A stretch of DNA of 64,000 nt from Dickeya lacustris. GTDB taxonomy: Bacteria; Pseudomonadota; Gammaproteobacteria; Enterobacterales; Enterobacteriaceae. Below, in pieces: positions 1-8,477 of the stretch. The position numbers were made by a program, and so were the translations under genes. The DNA lies in the NCBI RefSeq assembly GCF_029635795.1, contig NZ_CP114280.1, positions 1,984,001 through 2,048,000 of the forward strand. Direction: 5' to 3'. The notes under the pieces were generated by a model. The model was given only the letters and a program-made list of their open reading frames with translations. It was not told the DNA's origin and made no database searches. Position 1 is the stretch's first letter; every line of letters begins with the position of its first letter.

Positions 1-1481
1 TAGGGCACCGTCGTGCAGTCTCCGGCAGCAAACACCCCTTTCACGCTGGTTTCACACTTCGCATCGATAACGATTTCGCCGATACGGTTACGCTCCAGCG
101 CACCTTCCAGCCAACCGGTGTTCGGCAACAGGCCGATTTGCACGAAAATCCCTTCCAGCGCCAGCTTATGGACGCTCTCGGTGAGGCGGTCTTTATATTC
201 CAGACCGGTCACTTTCTGGCCGTCGCCCAGCACTTCAGTAGTCTGCGCATTCACAATTACATCGACATTCGGCAGGCTACGCAGTTTTTGCTGCAATACC
301 GAATCCGCTTTCAGTTCGGGTGCAAACTCCAGCAAGGTGACATGTTTCACCACACCGGCCAGGTCGATGGCGGCTTCCACGCCGGAGTTACCACCGCCTA
401 TCACCGCGACATGTTTGCCTTTAAACAGCGGGCCATCGCAGTGTGGGCAATAGGTCACACCACGAGTACGGTATTGATCTTCACCCGGCACGCTCATGTT
501 GCGCCAGCGTGCGCCAGTGGCAATGATAACGCTGCGCGACTTCAGCACCGCGCCAGAGGCCGTTTCAATCTGGTGCGGCTGGCCGGGTTGCGTCGCCGGG
601 ATCAGTTTTTGCGCGCTTTGCACATCAATGACATCCACGTCGTAATCATCAACATGGCTTTTCAACGCGCCAGCCAGCTTCGCGCCTTCGGTTTTCGGCA
701 CAGAAATGTAGTTTTCAATATCAACAGTATCGAGGATCTGGCCGCCAAAACGCTCGCCCATCAAACCGGTGCGAATGCCTTTACGGGCCGCATATACGGC
801 GGCTGCCGCCCCTGCCGGGCCACTGCCGACGATCAGCACATCGTACACCGGACGGCTGTTGAGCTTATCGACAACGCGAGCGGTCGCGCCGGTATCGATT
901 TTACCGACGATTTCCGCCAGGCTCATGCGGCCCTGGCTGAAATGTTCGCCGTTCAGGAATACCGTGGGAACGCCCATGATATTGCGGTCTTTGATCTCAT
1001 CCTGAAATACGCCGCCGTCAATCGCGGTGTGGGTCACATTCGGGTTCAGGATGGCCATTAAATTCAGCGCCTGCACCACATCCGGGCAGTTGTGGCAGGT
1101 CAGCGAGTAATAGGTTTCGAAATGGAACTTACCGTCCAGGTCACGGATTTGCTCGAGCAGTTCCTGCGCCTCTTTGGACGGATGCCCACCGGTCTGGAGC
1201 AGTGCCAGCACCAGCGAGGTAAATTCGTGCCCCATCGGTGCGCCAGCAAAACGCGGGCCGCTGGCCGAACCGGGGTTTGTTACCAGAAAAGAGGGTTTGC
1301 GTACCGGTAAGTCATTATTTTCAAAGAAACTGACCTTGTCAGATAAACCGGCAATTTCCGTCAGCAGCGTCCGAACTTCCGCTGATTTGGCTGAATCGTC
1401 TAGCGTCGCCACCAGCTCAACCGGCTTAGTCAATTTTTCCAGGTAAGCTTTCAGCTGGAGTTGCATAGTATTGTCGAGCAT
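1..1481 (-). CDS. ahpF: Alkyl hydroperoxide reductase subunit F (partial, C-terminus beyond left edge)
   Basis: FAD/NAD(P)H-dependent disulfide reductase that keeps the peroxidase AhpC reduced in the cytoplasm. The reverse strand is open from an ATG at 1481 to the window edge, giving about 493 of the usual 521 residues. Visible features are the N-terminal thioredoxin-like repeat with a CHNC redox pair, the FAD-binding [10 protein letters not shown] motif, the catalytic CPHC disulfide in the C-terminal half, the GGGNSG NADH-binding motif and the final FAAGDC motif just before the cut. It lies 80 bp downstream of ahpC on the same strand, separated by a hairpin with a T-run that probably reduces read-through, as in E. 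coli ahpCF. The family assignment is firm; only the last ~28 residues are missing, because of the window boundary. Confidence 0.97.
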   Translation of the reverse strand, partial: MLDNTMQLQLKAYLEKLTKPVELVATLDDSAKSAEVRTLLTEIAGLSDKVSFFENNDLPVRKPSFLVTNPGSASGPRFAGAPMGHEFTSLVLALLQTGGHPSKEAQELLEQIRDLDGKFHFETYYSLTCHNCPDVVQALNLMAILNPNVTHTAIDGGVFQDEIKDRNIMGVPTVFLNGEHFSQGRMSLAEIVGKIDTGATARVVDKLNSRPVYDVLIVGSGPAGAAAAVYAARKGIRTGLMGERFGGQILDTVDIENYISVPKTEGAKLAGALKSHVDDYDVDVIDVQSAQKLIPATQPGQPHQIETASGAVLKSRSVIIATGARWRNMSVPGEDQYRTRGVTYCPHCDGPLFKGKHVAVIGGGNSGVEAAIDLAGVVKHVTLLEFAPELKADSVLQQKLRSLPNVDVIVNAQTTEVLGDGQKVTGLEYKDRLTESVHKLALEGIFVQIGLLPNTGWLEGALERNRIGEIVIDAKCETSVKGVFAAGDCTTVP

Positions 1482-1503
1482 AGAATATCCTTGGCGTTGG
1501 CGT

Positions 1504-1529
1504 AAAAAATCGGGTGCAACGCACCCGAT
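1504..1529 (-). terminator. Intrinsic terminator/attenuator between ahpC and ahpF
   Basis: Read on the minus strand, two 9-base arms (ATCGGGTGC and its complement) enclose a 3-base loop and are followed by six T residues. It lies just after the ahpC stop and before the ahpF start. It would let most transcripts end after ahpC, giving more AhpC than AhpF. Confidence 0.8.
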
Positions 1530-1561
1530 AAACGAATTGAAGCGCTGGGGAAACGAGAACG

Positions 1562-2127
1562 TTAGATTTTGCCAACCAGATCCAAAGACGGAGCCAGTGT
1601 GGCATCGCCTTCTTTCCATTTTGCCGGGCACACTTCACCAGGGTGAGAGGCCACGTACTGAGCGGCTTTTACTTTGCGCAACAGGTCGGATGCGTCACGG
1701 CCAATGCCTTCGGCTGTAATTTCTACCGCCTGAATGATGCCTTGCGGGTCAACGATAAACGTACCACGGTCAGCCAGGCCTTGATCTTCGCGCATGTTTT
1801 CGAAGTTGCGGGTCAGCGCGCCAGTCGGGTCGCCAATCATCGCGTATTTGATCTTAGCGATGGTGTCAGAACTGCTGTGCCAGGCTTTGTGGGTAAAGTG
1901 GGTATCGGTGGAGACAGAGTAGATATCTACGCCGATTTTCTGGAACTCGTCGTAATAATCCGCTACATCGCCCAGTTCAGTCGGGCAGACGAACGTAAAG
2001 TCAGCCGGGTAGAAGAAGAACACGCTCCATTTGCCTTCGATGTTCTGCTCGGTCACTTCGATGAACTGACCCTCTTTGAAGGCCTGATTTTTAAACGGGG
2101 TTTAACTTTAGTATTAATAACGGACAT
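1562..2127 (-). CDS. ahpC: Alkyl hydroperoxide reductase peroxiredoxin AhpC, with apparent 2-base frameshift near the 5' end
   Basis: 2-Cys peroxiredoxin that reduces H2O2 and organic peroxides, recycled by AhpF. A good start (ATG at 2127, preceded by GAGGAAACAG) encodes [10 protein letters not shown], as in AhpC. Then the frame is lost at a C4 run (GGGG at 2097-2100 on the plus strand). The remaining protein continues in another frame through [14 protein letters not shown] (peroxidatic Cys), [10 protein letters not shown] (resolving Cys) and the LDLVGKI end. Removing two bases from the C-run restores exactly 187 residues, the E. coli length. As written, the authentic start runs into a stop after 24 codons. 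Only an internal GTG at 2056 opens the rest (164 residues), which would lack the first strands. Either a sequence error or a real disabling mutation; the rest of the gene is highly conserved. Confidence 0.93.
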
Positions 2128-2231
2128 CACTGTTTCCTCATGTGTTCCAATGTGTTTGGCTTGGGTTGTAAGGTACAGAAATGTGACTGGTGTCGCTAAT
2201 GCGTTGTCCGTATCGAATCAATAAGCGATAC

Positions 2232-3263
2232 CTAACGTTTTGCCAGCAGGCTGATGACAAACATCCCACCAAGCCCCGCAGTGACAATACCAACCGGTAG
2301 CTCCTGAGCAGGCAGCAGCACCCGGCTGAGGGTGTCGCCGCCACACAGTAAAATAGCGCCCAATACCCCACATAGCGGAACAAGTTTGAGATGACGTACC
2401 CCAGCGAGCGGTCGGCACAGATGCGGCACCATCAGCCCGACGAAACCAATTACCCCTGTTAGCGAGACGAAGAGCGCGGTAGCAAGCGCACACACCATAA
2501 ATACTTCAATGCGCAGGCGGTTAACGTGTACCCCCATCGAGAGCGCGGTTTGCTCACCGGCCAGCAAGCTGTCGAGCGCTCGCCAGCGCGTTACCACCAG
2601 CGCAACCAGCAGCAATAGACTGCACAGCGCCAGCGCTAAATTGTCCCAACGCGCCATGCCAAGTCCGCCCAATGACCAAAACAGTACCGAACTGGCGGCG
2701 CGCTGGTCGCCGGAGAACACCAGATAACTGGTAACAGCGCCAAACAGAAATGAAATCGCCAGCCCGCACATCACCAAATGCTCGGCCTGCCGACCTCGCC
2801 GCAAAAAGAACAGCAGCATCACCGACATAGCGGAACAGATCCCGCCAACAAACGCCGCCACCGGCAATGTGAACGGGCCAAACCATTCGCCAAAGCGGGT
2901 TATCACCAGCACCGCACCGGCAGACGCGCCGGAAGAGAGGCCAAACAGGAACGGGTCAGCCAGATCATTGCGGGTGGTGGTTTGCAGCAATGCGCCGACA
3001 ATCGCCAGACCCGCGCCGGTAAGCGCCGCCAGTAAGGTGCGCGGCAGGCGTAATTCCACCACAATACGCCGCACGCTCTCCGGCACGCTGCCGTCATGGG
3101 GAATGAGCGCTGCGGCGACCTGCGCCAACGGAATATGGATAGCGCCAATTGCGGTACTGAGCCCCATCACGCCTATCAGCAGGGCCAGCAACAACACCGT
3201 AGACAGCAGGTAATATCGCGGCATCATCGGCCATTTGCGCTGTTGGTTCTCGGGCTGGCTCAT
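2232..3263 (-). CDS. FecCD-family ABC transporter permease (iron/siderophore or other metal complex)
   Basis: Inner-membrane permease of the BtuC/FecCD family, 343 residues, with about ten hydrophobic segments. Family landmarks are LRLPRTLLAALTGAGLA near residue 75, the ...LADPFLFGLSSGASAGA segment after it, and GFVGLMVPHLCR, the loop that contacts the ATPase. Its start overlaps the end of the substrate-binding protein gene by 4 bp (ATGA), so it is translationally coupled and is the last gene of an ATPase, binding-protein, permease operon. A palindrome upstream of the operon suggests metal control (see the Zur-like site). The substrate cannot be read from the permease; haem, siderophore, cobalamin and metallophore permeases all look alike here. 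Confidence 0.93.
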   Translation of the reverse strand: MSQPENQQRKWPMMPRYYLLSTVLLLALLIGVMGLSTAIGAIHIPLAQVAAALIPHDGSVPESVRRIVVELRLPRTLLAALTGAGLAIVGALLQTTTRNDLADPFLFGLSSGASAGAVLVITRFGEWFGPFTLPVAAFVGGICSAMSVMLLFFLRRGRQAEHLVMCGLAISFLFGAVTSYLVFSGDQRAASSVLFWSLGGLGMARWDNLALALCSLLLLVALVVTRWRALDSLLAGEQTALSMGVHVNRLRIEVFMVCALATALFVSLTGVIGFVGLMVPHLCRPLAGVRHLKLVPLCGVLGAILLCGGDTLSRVLLPAQELPVGIVTAGLGGMFVISLLAKR

Positions 3264-4273
3264 GAAGAAGGCGTATCCGGGTAGAGCACGCGGGAGAGCT
3301 TCTCAATGGCGCGAATATTGGCGGGCCCCGGCGTCAGTTCAGCATACTGCAATCTCAGGTAGCGCTGGTGCTGTACCGCCGGGGTATATTTCATCAACGG
3401 ATGCACTTGCAGAAAGTGCTGTAACGCCGCCGCACCGCCGCCGTTTTGGTAATCCAGCAGGATAATCACATCCGGCTCCGCAGCAGAGACTGTTTCCCAC
3501 GAGGTGGTCGCCCAGCTCGCCTGCATGGTTTCCATCACATTGCGCCCACCGGCGGCTTCGATAATCGCCGTCGGCATGGCATACACACCGCTGGTGAAGG
3601 GTTTGTCTTCGCCGGAGTCATACACGAACACTTTTTGCGGCGCTTGGCCTGACGGGGGTTTCGGCAGCGCGGCGAGTTGCTTCTGCCATTGGTCAACCAA
3701 CGCCTGCGCCTGCTCTGCGCGCCCAAAAATACGGCCAAGCGTTAGCATGTCGTCATACAGCAATGCCATGCTGGCACGTGGGCGCGGCTTATCTTCAAAA
3801 ATACAGCTCTCACTCAACACCAGCGTTTGAATGCCATACCTGGCGAGCGTCTGCGGCGTTACTTCACCGCCCACTTTCATGCCGTAATTCCAGCCGGCGA
3901 AAAAGAAATCCGGGTTCGCGTTCAGCAATGTCTCAAGCGACGGGTATTTGGGCGAAAGCTCGGCAATGCGGCCCATTTTCTCACGAAACTCCGCCGTCAT
4001 TTTGTACCAGCCGCTGATACCGGTCAGCCCCACGATCTGCGGCTGTAAATTCAGGGCAAAGGCCATTTCAGACATATTCAAATCATTGATGATGGCGCGT
4101 GAGGGTGCCTGATTGAAGGTCAACGGTTTACCACAGCTTTGCACGGTGACAGGGAACCCCGAAGCCTGCGCAACGCCACCGCCGCTCCCCCATAATATGC
4201 CGCTGCTCACCAGCCACACGGCGACGCCCGAGACCACGCGACGTAATCGTTTAGCACTAAAAATCTGTTTCAT
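3260..4273 (-). CDS. Periplasmic binding protein of a FecCD-type ABC transporter
   Basis: Predicted 337-residue exported binding protein. The ATG at 4273 follows AGAGGATCAGC and starts a signal peptide (basic MKQIFSAKRLRR, hydrophobic core, cleavage near AQASG). The mature part has class III (TroA/BtuF/FhuD) features: an N-lobe with SRAIINDLNMSEMAFALNLQPQIVGLTG, a segment NANPDFFFAGWNYG, a long linking helix, and a C-lobe AEPDVIILLDYQNGG. It begins inside the 3' end of the ATPase gene (17-bp overlap) and overlaps the permease gene by 4 bp, so the three are one transcript. The longer reading with 15 more N-terminal residues would bury the signal peptide and was not used. Ligand unknown; a metallophore or chelated metal is the best guess from context. 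Confidence 0.88.
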   Translation of the reverse strand: MKQIFSAKRLRRVVSGVAVWLVSSGILWGSGGGVAQASGFPVTVQSCGKPLTFNQAPSRAIINDLNMSEMAFALNLQPQIVGLTGISGWYKMTAEFREKMGRIAELSPKYPSLETLLNANPDFFFAGWNYGMKVGGEVTPQTLARYGIQTLVLSESCIFEDKPRPRASMALLYDDMLTLGRIFGRAEQAQALVDQWQKQLAALPKPPSGQAPQKVFVYDSGEDKPFTSGVYAMPTAIIEAAGGRNVMETMQASWATTSWETVSAAEPDVIILLDYQNGGGAAALQHFLQVHPLMKYTPAVQHQRYLRLQYAELTPGPANIRAIEKLSRVLYPDTPSS

Positions 4274-5084
4274 GCTGATCCTCTGATGGTAAAAACGATG
4301 CGCCCGTCGGCACATCAAAAAAACGTAAAGGCTGGCCGGTTTGCGGGTGCGTTAGCAAAAAACTCTGGATACCAAACACCGGGTACAGGCTTTCGCTGGC
4401 CAGGGCGCGCGCGGGGGCGTCCCAACACACCTGACGCCCCTGAGACAACACCAACACCCGGTCAGCGAAGGATTCCACCAGCGACAGGTCATGCAGCACG
4501 GCGATCGCCGTCATGCCACAGCGTTTGACGCGCGCCAGCATCGCGGCACGCCCGACCGGATCGAGGTGGTTGGTCGGTTCATCGAGCAGTAACACCTGCG
4601 GGCGTTGGGCCAGAGCCCGGGCCAAAAATGCCCGCTGCCGCTCACCGCCTGACAACGCGGCCAGCGGTCTGTTACGCAGTTCAGACAAACCGGTATCGTT
4701 CAACGCCTTTGCAACCCACGCCTGTTGCTGCACGATTGGCATCACACCGGCTTGTGGCAAGCTCCCCAGCGCAACATAATCCATCACCGTCAATGCCAGG
4801 CAGGGCGTATCGTTCTGGCTCATCAGCGCCATACGTCTTGCTCTGTGCAAACGGGATAACTGCGATAGCGGCGTCTCATTAAGGCAAACGCAGCCCGTAG
4901 CGGGGGGTAAATCATGTAATAGCGCGCGCAACAGGGTCGATTTACCGCTGCCATTCGGCCCGATAACCGCAAGACACTCCCCCGCTGCCACCTCAAAATG
5001 CATATCTTTTAGTAAGGTTCGCCCACCGCTATCGGCCACACTCAGGTTTGTTACCGTTAAGCGTGCAGGGGTTAACATCCGCAT
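4257..5084 (-). CDS. ABC transporter ATP-binding protein, FepC/BtuD type
   Basis: Cytoplasmic ATPase, 275 residues, energising the adjacent permease. Walker A GPNGSGKST (about residues 42-50), Q-loop near MSQNDTP, signature LSGGERQRA, Walker B VLLLDEPT and the switch His in VLHDLS are all intact. The C-terminal extension past the switch carries FDVPTG and is short. Start chosen at the first ATG (5084), with AAGG five bases upstream; a second ATG two codons later is possible. First gene of the operon. A perfect 16-bp palindrome sits 28 bp upstream of the start, where it would overlap the promoter. Confidence 0.94.
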   Translation of the reverse strand: MRMLTPARLTVTNLSVADSGGRTLLKDMHFEVAAGECLAVIGPNGSGKSTLLRALLHDLPPATGCVCLNETPLSQLSRLHRARRMALMSQNDTPCLALTVMDYVALGSLPQAGVMPIVQQQAWVAKALNDTGLSELRNRPLAALSGGERQRAFLARALAQRPQVLLLDEPTNHLDPVGRAAMLARVKRCGMTAIAVLHDLSLVESFADRVLVLSQGRQVCWDAPARALASESLYPVFGIQSFLLTHPQTGQPLRFFDVPTGASFLPSEDQHETDF

Positions 5085-5111
5085 TACGCCTTACTCCCAA
5101 CGTCAAGTTTA

Positions 5112-5127
5112 TTATGTTATAACATAA
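5112..5127. promoter_or_regulatory. Zur-like operator palindrome between the ABC operon and a Cys-rich exported protein
   Basis: TTATGTTATAACATAA is a perfect 16-bp palindrome in an AT-rich divergent intergenic region. It matches the general ATGTTATAnnATAACAT-like pattern known for the zinc repressor Zur in enterobacteria better than the Fur GATAATnATTATC pattern. It could repress both the transporter operon (minus) and the small exported protein gene (plus). Assignment to Zur is by resemblance only. Confidence 0.5.
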
Positions 5128-5264
5128 CAAATAAAATCAACGTAGTCATAATGGCCGCTATCGGTCACGCCAGGTTTAGTAGCACGCTTAGAAATGACGA
5201 GGTAAGGTATGAAAAACATCCGCTACATGGCGGGTCTATCCGGGACAAGACTCACAGGGGGATT

Positions 5265-5498
5265 ATGATGAAACTCAAGCTGTCACTGGTTTTTCTCTCC
5301 TTCACGGCGGTCAACGCCGGGGCGTTTCAGGCCAAAGTCGCGCCGATAGCGCCAGCCGATGCCAGCCGATTGGCGCAGGCTCAAGCGGCATTCAGCCACG
5401 GCAATACCGCAACAGGCGCGCTGGGTCTGTGTGATGCCACGTCAGTCAGCGGTTGCCATTGCCCGTTTTGCACGCAGTTGAGGAGCATTGGCCGTTAA
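5265..5498 (+). CDS. Small exported Cys-rich protein, function unknown
   Basis: A 77-residue protein (76 if the second ATG at 5268 is used), preceded by a strong ribosome-binding site (CAGGGGGATT). It opens with a signal peptide (MKLKLS, hydrophobic stretch, cleavage near NAGAFQA). The mature part is only about 55 residues: an Ala/Gln-rich helix, then four Cys in the last 25 residues (LCDAT..., GCHCPFCTQL). The pattern suggests metal binding or disulfides in the periplasm. It is divergent from a metal-type ABC transporter and shares the Zur-like palindrome, so a role in periplasmic zinc handling is an inference. An upstream in-frame ORF extension (from 5151) lacks a ribosome-binding site and the signal peptide would be internal, so it was not used. 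I do not recognise a named family. Confidence 0.7.
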   Translation: MMKLKLSLVFLSFTAVNAGAFQAKVAPIAPADASRLAQAQAAFSHGNTATGALGLCDATSVSGCHCPFCTQLRSIGR

Positions 5499-5521
5499 CC
5501 CTGAAGCCAGTCAGGGTTAAC
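5494..5521. terminator. Perfect stem-loop over the stop codon of the small Cys-rich gene
   Basis: Arms GTTAACCCTGA and TCAGGGTTAAC (11 bp, perfect) with a 6-base loop. The left arm contains the TAA stop of the preceding gene. There is no T-run, so it is a stabilising hairpin or a factor-assisted terminator rather than a classical one. Confidence 0.5.
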
Positions 5522-5616
5522 GATGGTCATGGCGGGCATGGCTAATCGCTCGCTATCCGTGGTGTGGCGTGGGCCAAAGCGCGCAGTGGGCTGAGTCTTC
5601 GCCGCTCTCGTACCGC

Positions 5617-6240
5617 TCACACCCACTCCTGCGCCCTATCCAGTACGCGACTCAGCGGCAGATGCGCCTCATATTGCTGCCACAGGGTTTGATACCATTG
5701 CTCATCACCCAGTTGGCGGTGAATACGCAAAATCGTGCTCTCGCACTGGCGCGTCGCTATGGCATACAGCCCAGGGTCGCCCTGCTTCAGCACCGCCAAT
5801 AACCGGCGCATTTCCACCATATAGCCACGGGCGAATACCGGGTCATGCTCCAGAATGTTGCGGCTGTTATCAATCAAATCGCACAGCTTGATGCTTTGCG
5901 CCTGCGGACACGCCTGTGCGCTGTGTAACAAATTGGTATTCTTGCGATGAATACGTTCGCCGCCGGTGCTACGGGTGAGCACATCGGTCAGCATTTCCAC
6001 ATAGGAGGCGACCTGCGGCCCAAACGCAGCGTCGATATCCGCAAGCGTAGCGCGCGTATCTTCTACCGTGTCATGCAGCCAGGCTGCGGCAATCATCTCT
6101 GGCGATGGGCCTATCGACATCAGCAATCCCACTACCGCTTGCGGATGAACAATATAGGGCTCGCCGGTGTATTTACGCTTTTGACCACATGCGGCATGGG
6201 CTTCTGTCGCAAATATTCGTGCCCGTTCAGTCAGCGTCAT
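5617..6240 (-). CDS. HD-domain phosphohydrolase, Mesh1/SpoT-hydrolase-like
   Basis: A 207-residue cytoplasmic protein resembling the hydrolase half of RelA/SpoT. Visible metal-site motifs are HPQAV near residue 32, HDTVEDT near 56 (HD plus ED) and a later KLCDLIDNSRNI (the Asp that completes the HD site). Stand-alone proteins of this kind (small alarmone hydrolases, Mesh1) remove the 3'-pyrophosphate of (p)ppGpp or act on related nucleotides; the exact substrate here is unknown. Start chosen at ATG 6240 because AAGGAG lies 8 bases upstream; a GTG at 6249 would overlap that site. No synthetase domain follows. Convergent with the Cys-rich gene and otherwise isolated. Confidence 0.85.
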   Translation of the reverse strand: MTLTERARIFATEAHAACGQKRKYTGEPYIVHPQAVVGLLMSIGPSPEMIAAAWLHDTVEDTRATLADIDAAFGPQVASYVEMLTDVLTRSTGGERIHRKNTNLLHSAQACPQAQSIKLCDLIDNSRNILEHDPVFARGYMVEMRRLLAVLKQGDPGLYAIATRQCESTILRIHRQLGDEQWYQTLWQQYEAHLPLSRVLDRAQEWV

Positions 6241-6755
6241 TTTTTTCACTCCTTCACGCAGAAAAGCTTACCGCACCGATCCGTATACAGACTCGGTACA
6301 CATGCGATTCCCTGATAATTCAATGAATATACTGCACGAATAAATATACGTTATTGGCAACCCTGCCCAGTTAGAAAATATAAGAGAAAGCATTTCTCAT
6401 ATTAAGATATAGGCATCTCTTTTCTCTAAATAGCGCCAATAAAACCCGTTCTGGAAATAATATGAACGTTGAATGGAATAGACCTGCGCAATGGGCATCA
6501 GCCCGTCAATATGCTCTCACACTCACGGGCACTCAATACGCCGTGTTTTCAGTATGGCACAATGTTGTCAGATTATCGTGAGGGTTCTCTGTCGCCGTGC
6601 GTAACCTAAGCGCTAGATATCTATTAACGCAAATGTAGCCATCGCTCACTGAGTTGCTTGTGGCGCCCCCCTGACGTCAGTGCAAAAAAACAGGTGGCGC
6701 CAAAGCCACCTGTTTTCGCTCACTCACGGGTTATGACGAGTGGCTGACATCAGTA
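6241..6755. other. Intergenic region, no gene seen
   Basis: About 515 bp of partly AT-rich DNA between the HD-hydrolase start and the end of the chemoreceptor gene. Apart from the hairpin terminator at 6684-6716, I see no ORF with coding character and no RNA gene. Confidence 0.5.
6684..6716. terminator. Bidirectional intrinsic terminator after the chemoreceptor gene
   Basis: AACAGGTGGC and GCCACCTGTT pair around a short loop. The stem is flanked by an A-run on the left (a T-run when read on the minus strand) and TTTT on the right. It ends the minus-strand chemoreceptor transcript, 40 bp after its stop. Confidence 0.85.
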
Positions 6756-8477
6756 TCAAAAGGTTTCCCAGTCATCCTGGTTATTTTTGGCTTTCTTCGC
6801 GGCCGGTAATGCACCAAGAGAGGCCGGTTTCGCCAGTGCCGAGCGCGCTGGCGCACTGACCGCCGGACGATTCGATGTGCTATCGATACGAAACGCCGAG
6901 ACCGCCTCACTCAATCCAGCGGCTTGTTCGGCCAGCGATGCCGCTGCCGCCGTAGATTGCTCGACCAGCGCCGCATTCTGCTGAGTGACGTTATCAATGG
7001 AATTAATGGCTTGCCCGACCTGATCGATACCCTTGCTCTGCTCCTGCGACGCCACCGAAATCTCGGCCATGATGTCGGTCACGCTGGTGACAGCGTTGAC
7101 GATATCCTGCATCGTTTCCCCGGCGCGGCTAACCTGACCCGACCCGGTTTCCACCAGCGTGACGGATTCGCTAATCAGCCCTTCTATCTCTTTTGCGGCC
7201 TGGGCACTGCGCTGCGCCAGTGAACGCACTTCCCCGGCAACGACGGCAAAACCGCGCCCTTGCTCACCGGCTCGCGCCGCTTCCACCGCAGCGTTCAGCG
7301 CCAGAATATTGGTCTGGAAGGCAATACCATTGATGATGTTGGTGATTTCTGAAATTTTCTTCGAGCTCTGGTGAATGTTACCCATGGTTTTCACCACGCC
7401 TTCCACCAGTTCGCCCCCCTGACGCGCCTTGCCAGACGCATTTCCAGACAGCTGGCTGGCATGGTTGGCATTTTCAGCGTTGTGGCGCACGGTTGACGTC
7501 AACTCTTCCATACTGGCGGCCGTCTGTTCGAGGGCGGAAGCCTGCTCTTCAGTACGAGAGGAGAGATCGCTATTACCAGCGGAAATCTCGGTAATGCCCT
7601 GATAAATCGCCTCCACGCCATGACGTACATTGCTGACCGTGCGCGCCAGCGACTGCTGCATATTTTGCAAATAATGGCCCAGTTGCCCCACTTCACCGCG
7701 TCCCCACTGTGCCAGCGGCATCGTCAGATCGCCGGAGGCAATATGCTCAATGCGCGCAACCAGGGCGCGCAGAGGATTGATAATCACCCGACGCAGGCAC
7801 AGATAAGTAAAGAGGGAAACCAGCACCGCCACCACAAAACTTACCGCCATTACGCTATAGCCAAATACCGACTCTTGCTGCGCTTCGCTATTGAGCGCTT
7901 CGGCGCGCTGGGTGCGGATAGCGACCACTTTTAGCAACACATCGTTATAGGCCAAATCCAGCTTGCGAACGACTTTCCATTCGAGGCTGACGACATCATC
8001 GTAGCGACCGGCTTTCACCGCTTCGAGCATCGGCCTGACGCCATTATTCACGTATTCGTTGTAGCGCTGTTGCAGCGCATCCTCCAGCGCCAGGTCTGCC
8101 GGGGTTTTGACTTCCCGGTTCTGGTAGGTGGCAAAGCTGTCTGCCGACTGCTTCAGGCGGCCTTCCGCCTGTTGAACGCTGCTGTTCGCCGTCTCTTTAT
8201 CGCCCTCTTTTGCAGCGGCAGCGGCCTGAATCAGCATCAGGCGAGCCGTGCGCAAGTGGTTAGAGCTGTTCGACACGCCGAGTCGTACCTGAATTTCGGC
8301 GGTAACGTCATTCAGTGAACTGTTGCTGCGCATCAGAAAATGCACGGAAAAGCCGATCGCCAGTGCAAACAAAATCAGAATCGCACCGATGATGGAACTG
8401 AACATCGGCATTAATCGCCAATGATGCCAAAAACTCACGCCTGACGACGAAGCGGGCACAGCAGTGGTATTCATCAT
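6756..8477 (-). CDS. Methyl-accepting chemotaxis protein with C-terminal WETF-type pentapeptide
   Basis: Transmembrane chemoreceptor, 573 residues. Order: cytoplasmic tail MMNTTAVPASSS, first membrane helix (about residues 28-48), a periplasmic four-helix-bundle (Tar/Tsr type) ligand domain, a second membrane helix (about 205-230), HAMP domain (RRVIINPLRALVARIEHIASGDL), then methylation helices around the signalling tip IAFQTNILALNAAVEAARAGEQ. It ends in DDWETF, close to the NWETF tether for CheR/CheB in Tar and Tsr, so it is a high-abundance-type receptor. Start at ATG 8477, with AAGGAAA just upstream; the ORF reaching 8507 has no ribosome-binding site. A sigma-28 promoter lies 58-84 bp upstream. 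Ligand unknown. Confidence 0.95.
   Translation of the reverse strand: MMNTTAVPASSSGVSFWHHWRLMPMFSSIIGAILILFALAIGFSVHFLMRSNSSLNDVTAEIQVRLGVSNSSNHLRTARLMLIQAAAAAKEGDKETANSSVQQAEGRLKQSADSFATYQNREVKTPADLALEDALQQRYNEYVNNGVRPMLEAVKAGRYDDVVSLEWKVVRKLDLAYNDVLLKVVAIRTQRAEALNSEAQQESVFGYSVMAVSFVVAVLVSLFTYLCLRRVIINPLRALVARIEHIASGDLTMPLAQWGRGEVGQLGHYLQNMQQSLARTVSNVRHGVEAIYQGITEISAGNSDLSSRTEEQASALEQTAASMEELTSTVRHNAENANHASQLSGNASGKARQGGELVEGVVKTMGNIHQSSKKISEITNIINGIAFQTNILALNAAVEAARAGEQGRGFAVVAGEVRSLAQRSAQAAKEIEGLISESVTLVETGSGQVSRAGETMQDIVNAVTSVTDIMAEISVASQEQSKGIDQVGQAINSIDNVTQQNAALVEQSTAAAASLAEQAAGLSEAVSAFRIDSTSNRPAVSAPARSALAKPASLGALPAAKKAKNNQDDWETF

Noticed and set aside
138..1061. 307-codon open frame on the plus strand
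   Set aside because: Opposite-strand shadow of ahpF; the protein is low in recognisable motifs and the minus-strand frame is clearly AhpF.
5100..5150. Fur box
   Set aside because: The palindrome lacks the GATAAT-type hexamers of a Fur box; the Zur-like reading fits better, though neither was scored.
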